DNA from: Kineosporiaceae bacterium
GTDB taxonomy: Bacteria; Actinomycetota; Actinomycetes; Actinomycetales; Kineosporiaceae
DNA length: 64,000 nt
NCBI GenBank assembly: GCA_016794595.1
Contig: JAEUJN010000029.1
Coordinates: forward strand, 1 to 64,000
Direction: 5' to 3'
The position numbers were made by a program, and so were the translations under genes. A model generated the notes under the pieces. It saw nothing but the letters and a program-made list of their open reading frames with translations, was not told where the DNA came from and did no database searches. This document shows positions 1-7,569 of this stretch, piece after piece (positions within the stretch are counted from its first letter, which is position 1; each line of letters opens with the position of its first letter).

Positions 1-75
1 CCCCCCCCCCCCCCCCCCCCCGGCCTGTCGTCCTCTCGACCTCACCGACCCACCCCCCCCCCCCCGGGGGGGGGG
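1..75. repeat. Poly-C tract and C/G homopolymer palindrome at window edge
   Basis: Bases 1-21 are an uninterrupted run of C, and bases 53-75 are thirteen C followed by ten G, which form a self-complementary homopolymer block. Nothing else in the window resembles this. It may be a contig-end or sequencing artefact, or a true slippage-prone tract. No gene lies before base 177. Confidence 0.6.
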
Positions 76-176
76 TGCTCGAGCCACCGGTCCGCGGTAC
101 GCGAACGAGAACTCGGGGCCCGGAGCGGAAACCCGGTCGCGGGCCCTGCCGGGGCGTCGGCCATGATGGGCGGGTG

Positions 177-1919
177 ATGCCCCTGCTGAGACGCTTCCTG
201 GCGCCCTACCGCGCGGCGATCGCCGTGATCAGCGTGCTGCTGCTGGCCCAGGCGATCGCTGCGCTCGCCCTGCCCACCCTGTACGCCGACATCATCAACG
301 ACGGGGTGCTGACCGGGGACACCGGCCACATCGGGCGACTCGGCGGCATCATGCTCGCCATCTCGGTGGTGGTCGGGTTCGCCGCCATCGGCGGCGCCTA
401 CCTCTCGGCCAAGGTCTCGATGTCCGTCGGGCGTGACCTGCGCGGTGCCCTCTTCACCGCGGTGGAGACGTTCTCGTTGCGCGAGGTGACCACCTTCGGG
501 GCCCCGTCGCTGATCACCCGCACGACCAACGACGTCCAGCAGGTGCAGATGCTGGTCCTGATGGGCCTGAACCTGATGGCGATGGCACCGATCACCGTCA
601 TCGGCGGAGTGATCATGGCGGTGCGGGAGAACGCGCGGTTGTCGACGCTGCTGCTGGTCATCGTGCCCCTGATGGTGGCGATCGTGGTGCTCACCCTGCG
701 CCGGGCCCTGCCTCTCTTCCGCGTGGTGCAGAAGCGCATCGACGCGATCAACCAGGTGCTGCGCGAGAACCTGACCGGCGTGCGGGTGGTGCGGGCCTTC
801 GTGCGGACCCGGCACGAGGAGGCCCGGTTCGCCCAGGCCAATCAGGCACTCACCGACACCCAGCTCGCCGTGGCCCGGTTGCTGGCCCTGACCATGCCGG
901 CCCTGATGTTCGTGATCAACCTGGCCAGCGTGGGGGTGGTCGGCTACGGCGGCCGGCTGATCTCGCAGGGGCAGATGGAGATCGGCACCCTGGCCGCCTT
1001 CATCAGCTACATGATGCAGATCCTGTTCTCGGTGCTGATGGCCGTCATGATGATCGCCATGGTGCCGAGGGCGGCTGCCTCCGCCGAGCGGATCGGCGAG
1101 GTGCTCGACACGACCCCGGCGATCACCGATCTGGAGGGCGCCACGGCCCCGGCGCTGCGTCCGGCCGAACCGGGCCAGGCGATCATCGAGTTGGCCGGGG
1201 TCGACTTCCGCTACCCCGGTGCCGAGGAACCGGTGCTGTGTGGCATCGACCTGACCATTCGCAGCGGCGAGGTCACGGCGATCGTCGGGGGCACCGGGGC
1301 GGGCAAGACCACGCTGCTGAACCTGATCCCCCGGCTGTACGACGTCAGCGACGGGTCGGTGATGCTCGACGGGGTCGACATCCGCCGGATCCCGCGCGAG
1401 CATCTCTGGGCCCAGCTCGGGTTGGTGCCGCAGAAGGCGTTCCTGTTCACCGGCACCGTCGCCGACACGGTGCGGTTCGGGACGCCGCAGGCCACGGACG
1501 AGGACGTGTGGCACGCGCTCGAGGTGGCCCAGGCGGCCGACTTCGTCCGGGAGCTGCCCGACGGTCTGGCGGCCACGGTCGAGCAGGGCGGGGCCAACTT
1601 CTCCGGCGGGCAACGACAGCGCCTGGCGATCGCGCGGGCGCTGGCGCGCCGTCCGCGGGTGTACCTGTTCGACGACAGCTTCTCGGCCCTCGACTACGGC
1701 ACCGATGCGCGGCTCCGGGCCGCGCTGGCCGGGCAGACCCGCGACGCCGCCGTGGTGATCGTCGCCCAGCGGGTGAGCACCGTGCTGCACGCCGATCAGA
1801 TCGTGGTGCTGGACGGCGGCCGGGTGGTCGGCGTGGGCCGGCACGAGGAACTGCTGGCCGGCTGCGAGACCTACCGAGAGATCGTCGCCTCCCAGCTCGC
1901 CGCGCAGGGTGCGGCATGA
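177..1919 (+). CDS. ABC exporter half-transporter, degenerate-site subunit
   Basis: A 580-residue fused membrane and ATPase half-transporter of the multidrug/lipid exporter type. About six membrane segments fill the first 320 residues, followed by a nucleotide-binding domain with Walker A GGTGAGKTT near residue 371 and signature FSGGQRQR. The Walker B tail reads LFDDS, with Asp where the catalytic Glu usually stands, and the switch motif reads AQRVST instead of AHRLST. Both changes are typical of the non-hydrolysing subunit of heterodimeric exporters such as TM287/288. I chose ATG 177, directly before the first hydrophobic segment; GTG 174 is adjacent and a longer frame reaches base 75. The stop overlaps the next start as ATGA, so the two halves are co-translated. 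The substrate cannot be told from sequence. Confidence 0.9.
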   Translation: MPLLRRFLAPYRAAIAVISVLLLAQAIAALALPTLYADIINDGVLTGDTGHIGRLGGIMLAISVVVGFAAIGGAYLSAKVSMSVGRDLRGALFTAVETFSLREVTTFGAPSLITRTTNDVQQVQMLVLMGLNLMAMAPITVIGGVIMAVRENARLSTLLLVIVPLMVAIVVLTLRRALPLFRVVQKRIDAINQVLRENLTGVRVVRAFVRTRHEEARFAQANQALTDTQLAVARLLALTMPALMFVINLASVGVVGYGGRLISQGQMEIGTLAAFISYMMQILFSVLMAVMMIAMVPRAAASAERIGEVLDTTPAITDLEGATAPALRPAEPGQAIIELAGVDFRYPGAEEPVLCGIDLTIRSGEVTAIVGGTGAGKTTLLNLIPRLYDVSDGSVMLDGVDIRRIPREHLWAQLGLVPQKAFLFTGTVADTVRFGTPQATDEDVWHALEVAQAADFVRELPDGLAATVEQGGANFSGGQRQRLAIARALARRPRVYLFDDSFSALDYGTDARLRAALAGQTRDAAVVIVAQRVSTVLHADQIVVLDGGRVVGVGRHEELLAGCETYREIVASQLAAQGAA

Positions 1920-3943
1920 GCGGCCACGGACCCGGCTTCATGCGCGGCCCCAGCGCCCCCCCGGCCAAGCCGAAGGATGCCCGCCGGGCCTTCGGGCGGC
2001 TGCTCGGCCTGCTCGAGCCCGATCGGCCGAAGGTGGTCGTGGTGGTGATCCTCGCGCTGGCCAGCGTCGCCTTCTCGGTCGCCGGACCGCGGCTGCTGGG
2101 CAAGGCCACCGATGTCGTCTTCCGCGGGGTGGCCGGCCGGCAACTGCCCGCCGGACTGACCCAGGACGATGCGGTGGCCGGTCTGCGGGCCCGGGGTGAG
2201 GACCGGATGGCCGACATGATCGCCGGCATCGACGGGCTGGTGCCCGGTCAGGGGGTCGACCTGGGCGCGCTGACCCGGGCGCTGCTGGTCGTGGTCGCGG
2301 TGTACCTGCTGGCCGCGCTGTTCGGCTGGGCGCAGGCCTACATCATGGCCGGGGTCACCCAGCGGGCGATCTTCCTGCTGCGCGAGCAGGTCGATCTGAA
2401 GCTGGGCCGATTGCCGTTGCGCTACTTCGACTCCCACGCCCGCGGGGACGTGCTCAGCCGGGTCACCAACGACATCGACAACATCTCGACCACGCTGCAG
2501 CAGTCCCTGACGCAGGCGATCACCTCGGTGACGACCGTGCTCGGAATCCTGGGCATCATGATCTGGATCAGCCCGCTGCTGGCCCTGGTCGCCCTGGTCA
2601 CCGTGCCGCTGACCGTGATCGTGACGATCATCGTGGCCAAGCGGTCCAGGCCGCAGTTCGCGGCGCAGTGGATGTGGACCGGCAAGCTCAACGGCCACGT
2701 CGAGGAGATGTTCTCCGGCCACGAGCTGGTCGCCGTCTACGGGCGCCGCGCCCAGGCGGTGAGCACGTTCGAGGCCTCGAACCAGACGGTGTACGAGGCG
2801 AGCCTGCGGGCCCAGTTCGTCAGCGGGATCATCATGCCGGCCAGCAACGTGATCGCGAACCTGGGCTATGTCGGGATCGCCGTGATCGGTGCCCTGCGGA
2901 TCGCGTCCGGGTCGATGTCGCTCGGTGATGTGCAGGCGTTCATCCAGTACTCGCGGCAGTTCTCCATGCCGATCGGGCAACTGGCCGGGATGGCCAACGT
3001 GGTGCAGTCCGGGATCGCCTCGGCCGAGCGGGTCTTCGAGCTGCTCGACGAGCCGGAGGAGTCCGCCGAGCCGCCGGCGCCGGTGCGCACCCCGGCCCGC
3101 TCGCGCGGTCACGTGGTCTTCGACCGGATCGCCTTCGGTTACTCGCCCGACGTCCCGCTGATCACCGACCTGTCCCTGGAGGCCGAGCCCGGTCAGACCG
3201 TGGCCATCGTGGGCCCGACCGGGGCCGGGAAGACCACGCTGGTCAACCTGTTGATGCGTTTCTACGAACTGGACGGCGGGGCGATCCGGCTCGACGGGGT
3301 CGACATCCGCGAGCTGCGGCGCGAGGACCTGCGCCGCAACTTCGGGATGGTCTTGCAGGACGCCTGGCTGTTCGGCGGCACCATCGCCGACAACATCCGG
3401 TACGGCGACACCCGTGAGCAGGTCACCGCCGGGGGCGGGGCCGGGACCGGAGGCGGGGACGGGACCGGTGCCGGCAGAGGTGCCGGCGGAGGCGGCGCGG
3501 CGAACGGTCGGGTACCGGTGGACGACGCGCTGCGCCGGGCCGCCGAGGCCGCCCACGTCGATCACCTGGTGCGCACCCTGCCCGACGGGTACGACACGGT
3601 GCTGGACGACGAGGCGTCCAACCTGTCCAGCGGGGAGAAGCAGCTGCTGACGATCGCCCGGGCCTTCCTGGCCGACCCGCCGATCCTGATCCTGGACGAG
3701 GCGACCAGCTCGGTGGACACCCGCACCGAGGTGCTGGTGCAGCAGGCGATGGCCCGGTTGCGAGTCGGGAGAACGAGTTTCGTGATCGCCCACCGGTTGT
3801 CCACGATCCGCGGCGCCGATGTCATCCTGGTGATGGACCGGGGCGCGGTGGTCGAGCGCGGCACCCACGAGGAGCTGCTCGCGGCCGGTGGGGTCTACCA
3901 CGACCTCTACGTGAGCCAGTTCACCGCGCCGTCCGCGCAGTGA
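1916..3943 (+). CDS. ABC exporter half-transporter, canonical subunit with Gly-rich insert
   Basis: A 675-residue partner of the preceding gene, starting in the ATGA overlap. It has an N-terminal six-helix exporter domain with an extra loop after the first helix, then an ATPase domain with Walker A GPTGAGKTT (about residue 432), signature LSSGEKQ, Walker B ILILDEATSS and switch AHRLST. This subunit therefore carries the intact catalytic Glu and His. Between the Q-loop region and the signature lies a Gly/Ala/Thr-rich insert of about 30 residues (nt 3421-3510), absent from ordinary exporters and probably a flexible loop. The product should pair with its neighbour as one asymmetric exporter in the cell membrane; the exported compound is unknown. 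Confidence 0.92.
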   Translation: MSGHGPGFMRGPSAPPAKPKDARRAFGRLLGLLEPDRPKVVVVVILALASVAFSVAGPRLLGKATDVVFRGVAGRQLPAGLTQDDAVAGLRARGEDRMADMIAGIDGLVPGQGVDLGALTRALLVVVAVYLLAALFGWAQAYIMAGVTQRAIFLLREQVDLKLGRLPLRYFDSHARGDVLSRVTNDIDNISTTLQQSLTQAITSVTTVLGILGIMIWISPLLALVALVTVPLTVIVTIIVAKRSRPQFAAQWMWTGKLNGHVEEMFSGHELVAVYGRRAQAVSTFEASNQTVYEASLRAQFVSGIIMPASNVIANLGYVGIAVIGALRIASGSMSLGDVQAFIQYSRQFSMPIGQLAGMANVVQSGIASAERVFELLDEPEESAEPPAPVRTPARSRGHVVFDRIAFGYSPDVPLITDLSLEAEPGQTVAIVGPTGAGKTTLVNLLMRFYELDGGAIRLDGVDIRELRREDLRRNFGMVLQDAWLFGGTIADNIRYGDTREQVTAGGGAGTGGGDGTGAGRGAGGGGAANGRVPVDDALRRAAEAAHVDHLVRTLPDGYDTVLDDEASNLSSGEKQLLTIARAFLADPPILILDEATSSVDTRTEVLVQQAMARLRVGRTSFVIAHRLSTIRGADVILVMDRGAVVERGTHEELLAAGGVYHDLYVSQFTAPSAQ

Positions 3944-3946
3944 GAT

Positions 3947-3962
3947 CGCCGTTCGGACGGCG
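3947..3962. terminator. Short hairpin between convergent genes
   Basis: Six-base arms CGCCGT/ACGGCG with a four-base loop lie 3 bases after the ABC exporter stop and before the converging methyltransferase end. It could be a weak bidirectional terminator; there is no T-tract. Confidence 0.3.
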
Positions 3963-4001
3963 GGTAACGGCTGGCTGGGCAAGTGGTTTCGGGGATGTGC
4001 C

Positions 4002-4883
4002 TCAGGCGTCCCGGACGGCCTGCACGGTATAGGTCAGCGGGAGGCGAGCGGGCCGGTCGGCGAGGTGGTACTCGCCCGCGTCGTCCAGCGTCATGCGCCC
4101 GGGCAGCGCCTCCCACGGCACGCTGTCGTGCTCGATCAGCATGGTCAGTCGCATCCCCACGTCGAGCAGGGCGGTGACCACCTCGCCGAGGCCGTGATTC
4201 CAGGAGTGCGAGACGTTCTGGGTGAACGTGGCCTCCGTGGCGACGTAGGTCTCCTCGCTGGTGTCGACGTACGGCTCGGGCACCTCGAAGTAGGGATGGG
4301 CGATGTCGAGTGCGTCCATCCGGTACTCGTCGATGCTCCACAGCACCGGATGTCCCTCGCGCAGGAACAGCCGGCCGCCGGGTCGCAGCAACGCGGCCAC
4401 CACCTGCGCCCAGCGGCGGATGTCCGGCAGCCAGCACAGCGCGCCGATCCCGGTGTAGACCAGGTCGAACCGCCCGCCGCCGGTGCACCCCAGGGCAGCC
4501 ACCGCGTCGTCCACCGTGGACTCGACGAACGGCAGTTCCAGCCCCAGCCGGTCGACCAGCGACCTGGCCTGGGCCAGGGACACGGGGGAGAAGTCCAATC
4601 CGGTCATCCGCGCGCCGAGCCGGGCGAGGGAGACGGTGTCGGTGCCGATGTGGCACTGCAGGTGCACGCCGTCCAGGCCGGTGAGGTCGCCGAGGCGCTC
4701 GCGGTCGAACCGGACGACGTCCGACAGGTGCTCGGGGTCGGCCAGGAAACGCTCGATCGCGTACCCGGGGGAGGCGGCGTGGGCCGGGGCGCGTTCGTCC
4801 CACATGGCCCGGTTGAGCGAGAGATAGCTCGGTGTCGTGGACGTCGAGTCTGCGGTGTCCGGCATGGGGGTCGATGCTGCCAC
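4002..4883 (-). CDS. Class I SAM-dependent methyltransferase
   Basis: A 293-residue soluble protein. The SAM-binding motif I is in the variant form HLQCHIGTDTVSLA, followed by TGLDFSPVSL as motif II, a combination seen in a family of actinobacterial small-molecule methyltransferases. A GGRLFLREGHP stretch matches the post-I region. GTG 4883 has a GGGAGG just upstream; ATG 4865 is an alternative. It converges on the ABC exporter and lies downstream of the SorC-type regulator, separated from it by a large perfect palindrome. The substrate is unknown and the neighbours give no hint. Confidence 0.8.
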   Translation of the reverse strand: MAASTPMPDTADSTSTTPSYLSLNRAMWDERAPAHAASPGYAIERFLADPEHLSDVVRFDRERLGDLTGLDGVHLQCHIGTDTVSLARLGARMTGLDFSPVSLAQARSLVDRLGLELPFVESTVDDAVAALGCTGGGRFDLVYTGIGALCWLPDIRRWAQVVAALLRPGGRLFLREGHPVLWSIDEYRMDALDIAHPYFEVPEPYVDTSEETYVATEATFTQNVSHSWNHGLGEVVTALLDVGMRLTMLIEHDSVPWEALPGRMTLDDAGEYHLADRPARLPLTYTVQAVRDA

Positions 4884-4887
4884 CCCT

Positions 4888-4935
4888 CCCCGTGATCATG
4901 CACTTTCGAATAGTCGAAAGTGCATGATCACGGGG
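4888..4935. repeat. Perfect 22-bp-arm palindrome
   Basis: Arms 4888-4909 and 4914-4935 are perfect reverse complements around the loop ATAG. The tip reads GCACTTTCGA/TCGAAAGTGC. It starts 3 bases before the end of the SorC-type regulator and lies upstream of the methyltransferase start on the same strand, so it may terminate the regulator transcript. Its length and its mid-stem TGATCA-containing sequence are unlike the G/C-only hairpins elsewhere in the window, and suggest a REP-like interspersed element. Confidence 0.8.
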
Positions 4936-4937
4936 GG

Positions 4938-5897
4938 TCAGTGGGGCCGTGCCAGGAGGGCGGTGGCCAGGTCACGGGTGGTGACCAGGCCGTGCACCAG
5001 CCCGCTGTGCAGGGCTGCCGCCACGGCCTGGGCCTTGTCCGCCCCGTAGGCCAGGGCGGTGACGTCCGGCACCGCACGCAGCTGATCGGCCGAGATCCCG
5101 ATGGTCCGCCGCACCAGCGGGACGCGGACGGGCCGGCCGGAGGAATCGATCAGGATGCCGGAGATCTCCGCACACACCCCGGCCCGCCCCAGGTCCGTCG
5201 CCTCGTTGGTCGCCAGCGCGTCGAACACCGTCGAGCCCCCGCGGTACCAGGCTCCGATGCCGACGAACGCCTTGGTCACGGCGGGGAACCGGCTGATCGC
5301 CCGGGCCACCTCGGGCTGGGCCCGCAGGGCGTCCCCGAGTTGGCCGGTGGCCACGATCATCGGGATGTGGAAGTAGTAGGCGGCCCCGCCGCCGAGCCGG
5401 GCCACGTCGCGCACCAGATCCACCGAGCTGGAGTCGGAGTCATCGGAGATCTGCAGGGCGCCGGTCAGCTGGACCACGTCACAGGCGGCCATGCGGCGCA
5501 GTGACCGGGCCATGGCCGCGAGTGAACGTCCCCAGGCCAGGCCCACGACGTCCGCGGTGGTGACCGTCTCGGACAGCAACTCGGCCGCGGTGGCGCCGAG
5601 CGCCGTCCGCTGGGCCTCGGGTTGGTCGTCCTGGACGTCGATCACCAGCGCCCGGCGCAGTCCGTAGCGCTCCTGCAGGTCGGTCGAGAGGGTGACGTCC
5701 AGCGAGCCCGGCCACCCGATCCGGATCTGGACCAGCCCGGTCTCGATCGCCCGGTCGATCAATCGCGCCACCTTGAACCGGCTCATCCCGAGCTGCTGGG
5801 CGATGTCGCTCTTGGACATGCCGTCGACATAGAAGCGCCGGGCGACCGACGCCATGAGCACCGCCTCGGCCGGGCCGACCGGAGTGGACGTGGACAT
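4938..5897 (-). CDS. SorC/DeoR-family sugar-binding transcriptional regulator
   Basis: A 319-residue regulator. Residues 10-60 form a helix-turn-helix (ASVARRFYVDGMSKSDIAQQ, then LGMSRFKVARLIDRA), and the rest is a SorC-type sugar-phosphate-sensing domain including VGLAWGRSL and VVQLTGAL stretches. The ATG has a good GGGAGG ribosome site. The gene is divergent from the polyol-transport operon, and palindromes with GCTCA/TGAGC half-sites lie between them. It therefore probably controls that operon in response to a polyol or its phosphate; whether it activates or represses cannot be read from sequence. Confidence 0.88.
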   Translation of the reverse strand: MSTSTPVGPAEAVLMASVARRFYVDGMSKSDIAQQLGMSRFKVARLIDRAIETGLVQIRIGWPGSLDVTLSTDLQERYGLRRALVIDVQDDQPEAQRTALGATAAELLSETVTTADVVGLAWGRSLAAMARSLRRMAACDVVQLTGALQISDDSDSSSVDLVRDVARLGGGAAYYFHIPMIVATGQLGDALRAQPEVARAISRFPAVTKAFVGIGAWYRGGSTVFDALATNEATDLGRAGVCAEISGILIDSSGRPVRVPLVRRTIGISADQLRAVPDVTALAYGADKAQAVAAALHSGLVHGLVTTRDLATALLARPH

Positions 5898-5942
5898 GTC
5901 GCCTCCCGTGCGGGTCGTGCGGTGTGCCGGGGCGCCCGATGC

Positions 5943-5960
5943 GCTCGTTTGAGCACATTA
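5943..5960 (-). promoter_or_regulatory. Putative operator and -10 of the regulator gene
   Basis: GCTCGTTTGAGC (5943-5954) is a short inverted repeat sharing the GCTC/GAGC half-site with the larger palindrome at 6035. On the minus strand it lies directly after TAATGT (bases 5960 to 5955), a plausible -10 of the regulator gene. That placement would suit autoregulation. Confidence 0.4.
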
Positions 5961-5982
5961 GGTCTCATTCCGGCATCGACCG

Positions 5983-6011
5983 TTGACCCCAATTGGTGAC
6001 TGGAACAGACT
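5983..6011 (+). promoter_or_regulatory. Putative promoter of the polyol operon
   Basis: TTGACC (5983-5988) and CAGACT (6006-6011) are separated by 17 bases, a reasonable sigma-70-type promoter pointing at the solute-binding gene. The operator-like palindrome at 6035-6054 lies just downstream of the predicted transcription start. Confidence 0.4.
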
Positions 6012-6034
6012 CAGCATGCCTCATCTGAGACAGG

Positions 6035-6054
6035 GATCGCTCAAATGAGCGATC
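6035..6054. promoter_or_regulatory. Putative SorC-type operator
   Basis: GATCGCTCA and TGAGCGATC form perfect 9-base arms around AA. The site lies between the divergent regulator and transport operon, 14 bases before the ribosome site of the latter. It is the best candidate binding site for the adjacent regulator. Confidence 0.55.
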
Positions 6055-6076
6055 ACGGCACTCATCCGGAGGAACG

Positions 6077-7477
6077 ATGAATCTCAAGGCACAGAGTCGT
6101 CGCCTTGCCGTTACGGCTGCGTTCGGTATGGCGTCGGTGCTCGCGCTCACCTCGTGTGCGGGGGCAGGTGGCGGTAGCAGCAGTGACGGTGGCGCCTCGG
6201 GTGCCTCCGGGGGTGGTGGGGGCGCTCAGTCGATCAACGTGTTGATGGTCGGCAACCCGCAGATGACCGACATCCAGAAGATCACGGCAGAGACGTTCAC
6301 CAAGGACACCGGGATCACGGTCAACTACACCGTGTTGCCCGAGAACGAGTTGCGCGACAAGGTGACCCAGGATGTCGCCAACCAGGGTGGCCAGTACGAC
6401 GTCGCCACCGTGGGGATGTATGAGATCCCGATCTGGGCGAAGAACGGCTGGCTGCACGAACTGGACTCCTATGCCAAGGCCGACGCCAACTACGACTACG
6501 CCGACGTCCTGCCCTCGATCGTCAAGGGCCTGTCCGGTGAGGACGGCAAGGCCTACGGGCTGCCGTTCTACGGCGAGTCCTCGTTCCTGATGTACCGCAA
6601 GGACATCTTCGCCGAGAAGGGCCTGACCATGCCGGAGCGGCCGACCTGGACCCAGGTCGCCGACTTCGCCGCGAAGCTTGACGGGGCCAAGCCCGGCATG
6701 AAGGGCATCTGTCTGCGCGGTCTGCCCGGGTGGGGTGAGGTCTTCGCGCCGTTGACCACGGTGGTCAACACGATGGGCGGGACCTGGTTCACCCAGGACT
6801 GGAAGGCGCAGGTGAACTCGCCGGAGTTCACCAAGGCGGTCAACTTCTACGTCGATCTGGTCAAGGCGCACGGCGAGCCCGGTGCGGGCCAGGCCGGGTT
6901 CACCGAGTGCCTGAACGCGATGAGCCAGGAGAAGGTCGCGATGTGGTACGACGCGACCTCGGCTGCTGGTTCGCTGGAGGACGCTGCAGTCTCCAAGGTT
7001 GCGGGCAAGGTCGGCTACGCCTACGCGCCGGTCGAGGCGACCAAGGCCTCCGGGTGGTTGTGGGCGTGGGCGTGGGCGATGCCCAAGACGACCAAGAAGG
7101 CGGACGCCGCGGCGAAGTTCATCCTGTGGTCGACGTCCAAGGACTACGAGAAGCTGGTGGGCGAGAAGCTGGGCTGGCCGCGGGTGCCGTCCGGCAAGCG
7201 GGCCTCGACCTATGCGATCCCGGAGTACAAGGCAGCGGCGGCAGCGTTCGGTGACATCACGCTGAAGTCGATCGAGGAGGTCGACCCGGCCAACCCGGGG
7301 GTGCAGCCTCGTCCGACGGTGGGCATCCAGTTCGTGACCATCCCGGAGTTCGCCGACCTGGGAACCAAGGTGTCCCAGGACATCTCGGCGGCCATCTCGG
7401 GGAGCGGCACGGTGGAGCAGGCCCTGGCCAACGGTCAGAAGCTGGCCGAAGAGGTCGCCAAGAAGTACCAGAAGTAG
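6077..7477 (+). CDS. Polyol (sorbitol/mannitol-type) ABC transporter substrate-binding lipoprotein
   Basis: A 466-residue extracellular solute-binding protein. The first 28 residues are a lipoprotein signal ending in the lipobox LTSC, followed by a Gly/Ser linker. The mature part resembles the SmoE/MtlE polyol-binding group, with stretches such as TVLPENELRDKVTQDVA and YDVATVGMYEIPIWAKNGW. ATG 6077 is preceded by GGAGG at 6068-6072. Two permease genes and a sorbitol-dehydrogenase-like gene follow, supporting polyol uptake. A strong hairpin directly after the stop probably raises its expression relative to the permeases. The exact sugar alcohol is inferred. Confidence 0.88.
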   Translation: MNLKAQSRRLAVTAAFGMASVLALTSCAGAGGGSSSDGGASGASGGGGGAQSINVLMVGNPQMTDIQKITAETFTKDTGITVNYTVLPENELRDKVTQDVANQGGQYDVATVGMYEIPIWAKNGWLHELDSYAKADANYDYADVLPSIVKGLSGEDGKAYGLPFYGESSFLMYRKDIFAEKGLTMPERPTWTQVADFAAKLDGAKPGMKGICLRGLPGWGEVFAPLTTVVNTMGGTWFTQDWKAQVNSPEFTKAVNFYVDLVKAHGEPGAGQAGFTECLNAMSQEKVAMWYDATSAAGSLEDAAVSKVAGKVGYAYAPVEATKASGWLWAWAWAMPKTTKKADAAAKFILWSTSKDYEKLVGEKLGWPRVPSGKRASTYAIPEYKAAAAAFGDITLKSIEEVDPANPGVQPRPTVGIQFVTIPEFADLGTKVSQDISAAISGSGTVEQALANGQKLAEEVAKKYQK

Positions 7478-7483
7478 TCGGTT

Positions 7484-7520
7484 CGGCCCGGCCGGGAGCC
7501 ATGAGCTCCCGGCCGGGCCG
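7484..7520 (+). terminator. Intra-operon hairpin (attenuator or mRNA stabiliser)
   Basis: Perfect 16-base G/C arms (7484-7499 and 7505-7520) enclose CATGA. The hairpin lies between the substrate-binding protein gene and the first permease gene. At this place such structures usually let some transcription through and protect the upstream mRNA, giving more binding protein than permease. Confidence 0.7.
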
Positions 7521-7569
7521 CCGGTCCTGGTTCTCGCAGTCGTGAGCACTGTCCTGAGGGGTGGTCTGC

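Noticed and set aside
1-75. Telomere or terminal repeat of a linear replicon
   Set aside because: Only simple homopolymers are present, without the ordered short palindromes seen at actinobacterial telomeres.
1871-3982. Very long antisense open frames, such as 703 codons here and 853 codons at 11028-13589
   Set aside because: They mirror well-supported genes on the other strand, have Gln/His/Asp/Gly-rich composition typical of antisense reading at high G+C, and show no domain motifs.
5395-5460. Frame shift or second regulator inside the SorC-type gene
   Set aside because: Overlapping frames exist in this stretch, but the 319-residue regulator frame is continuous and of normal family length.
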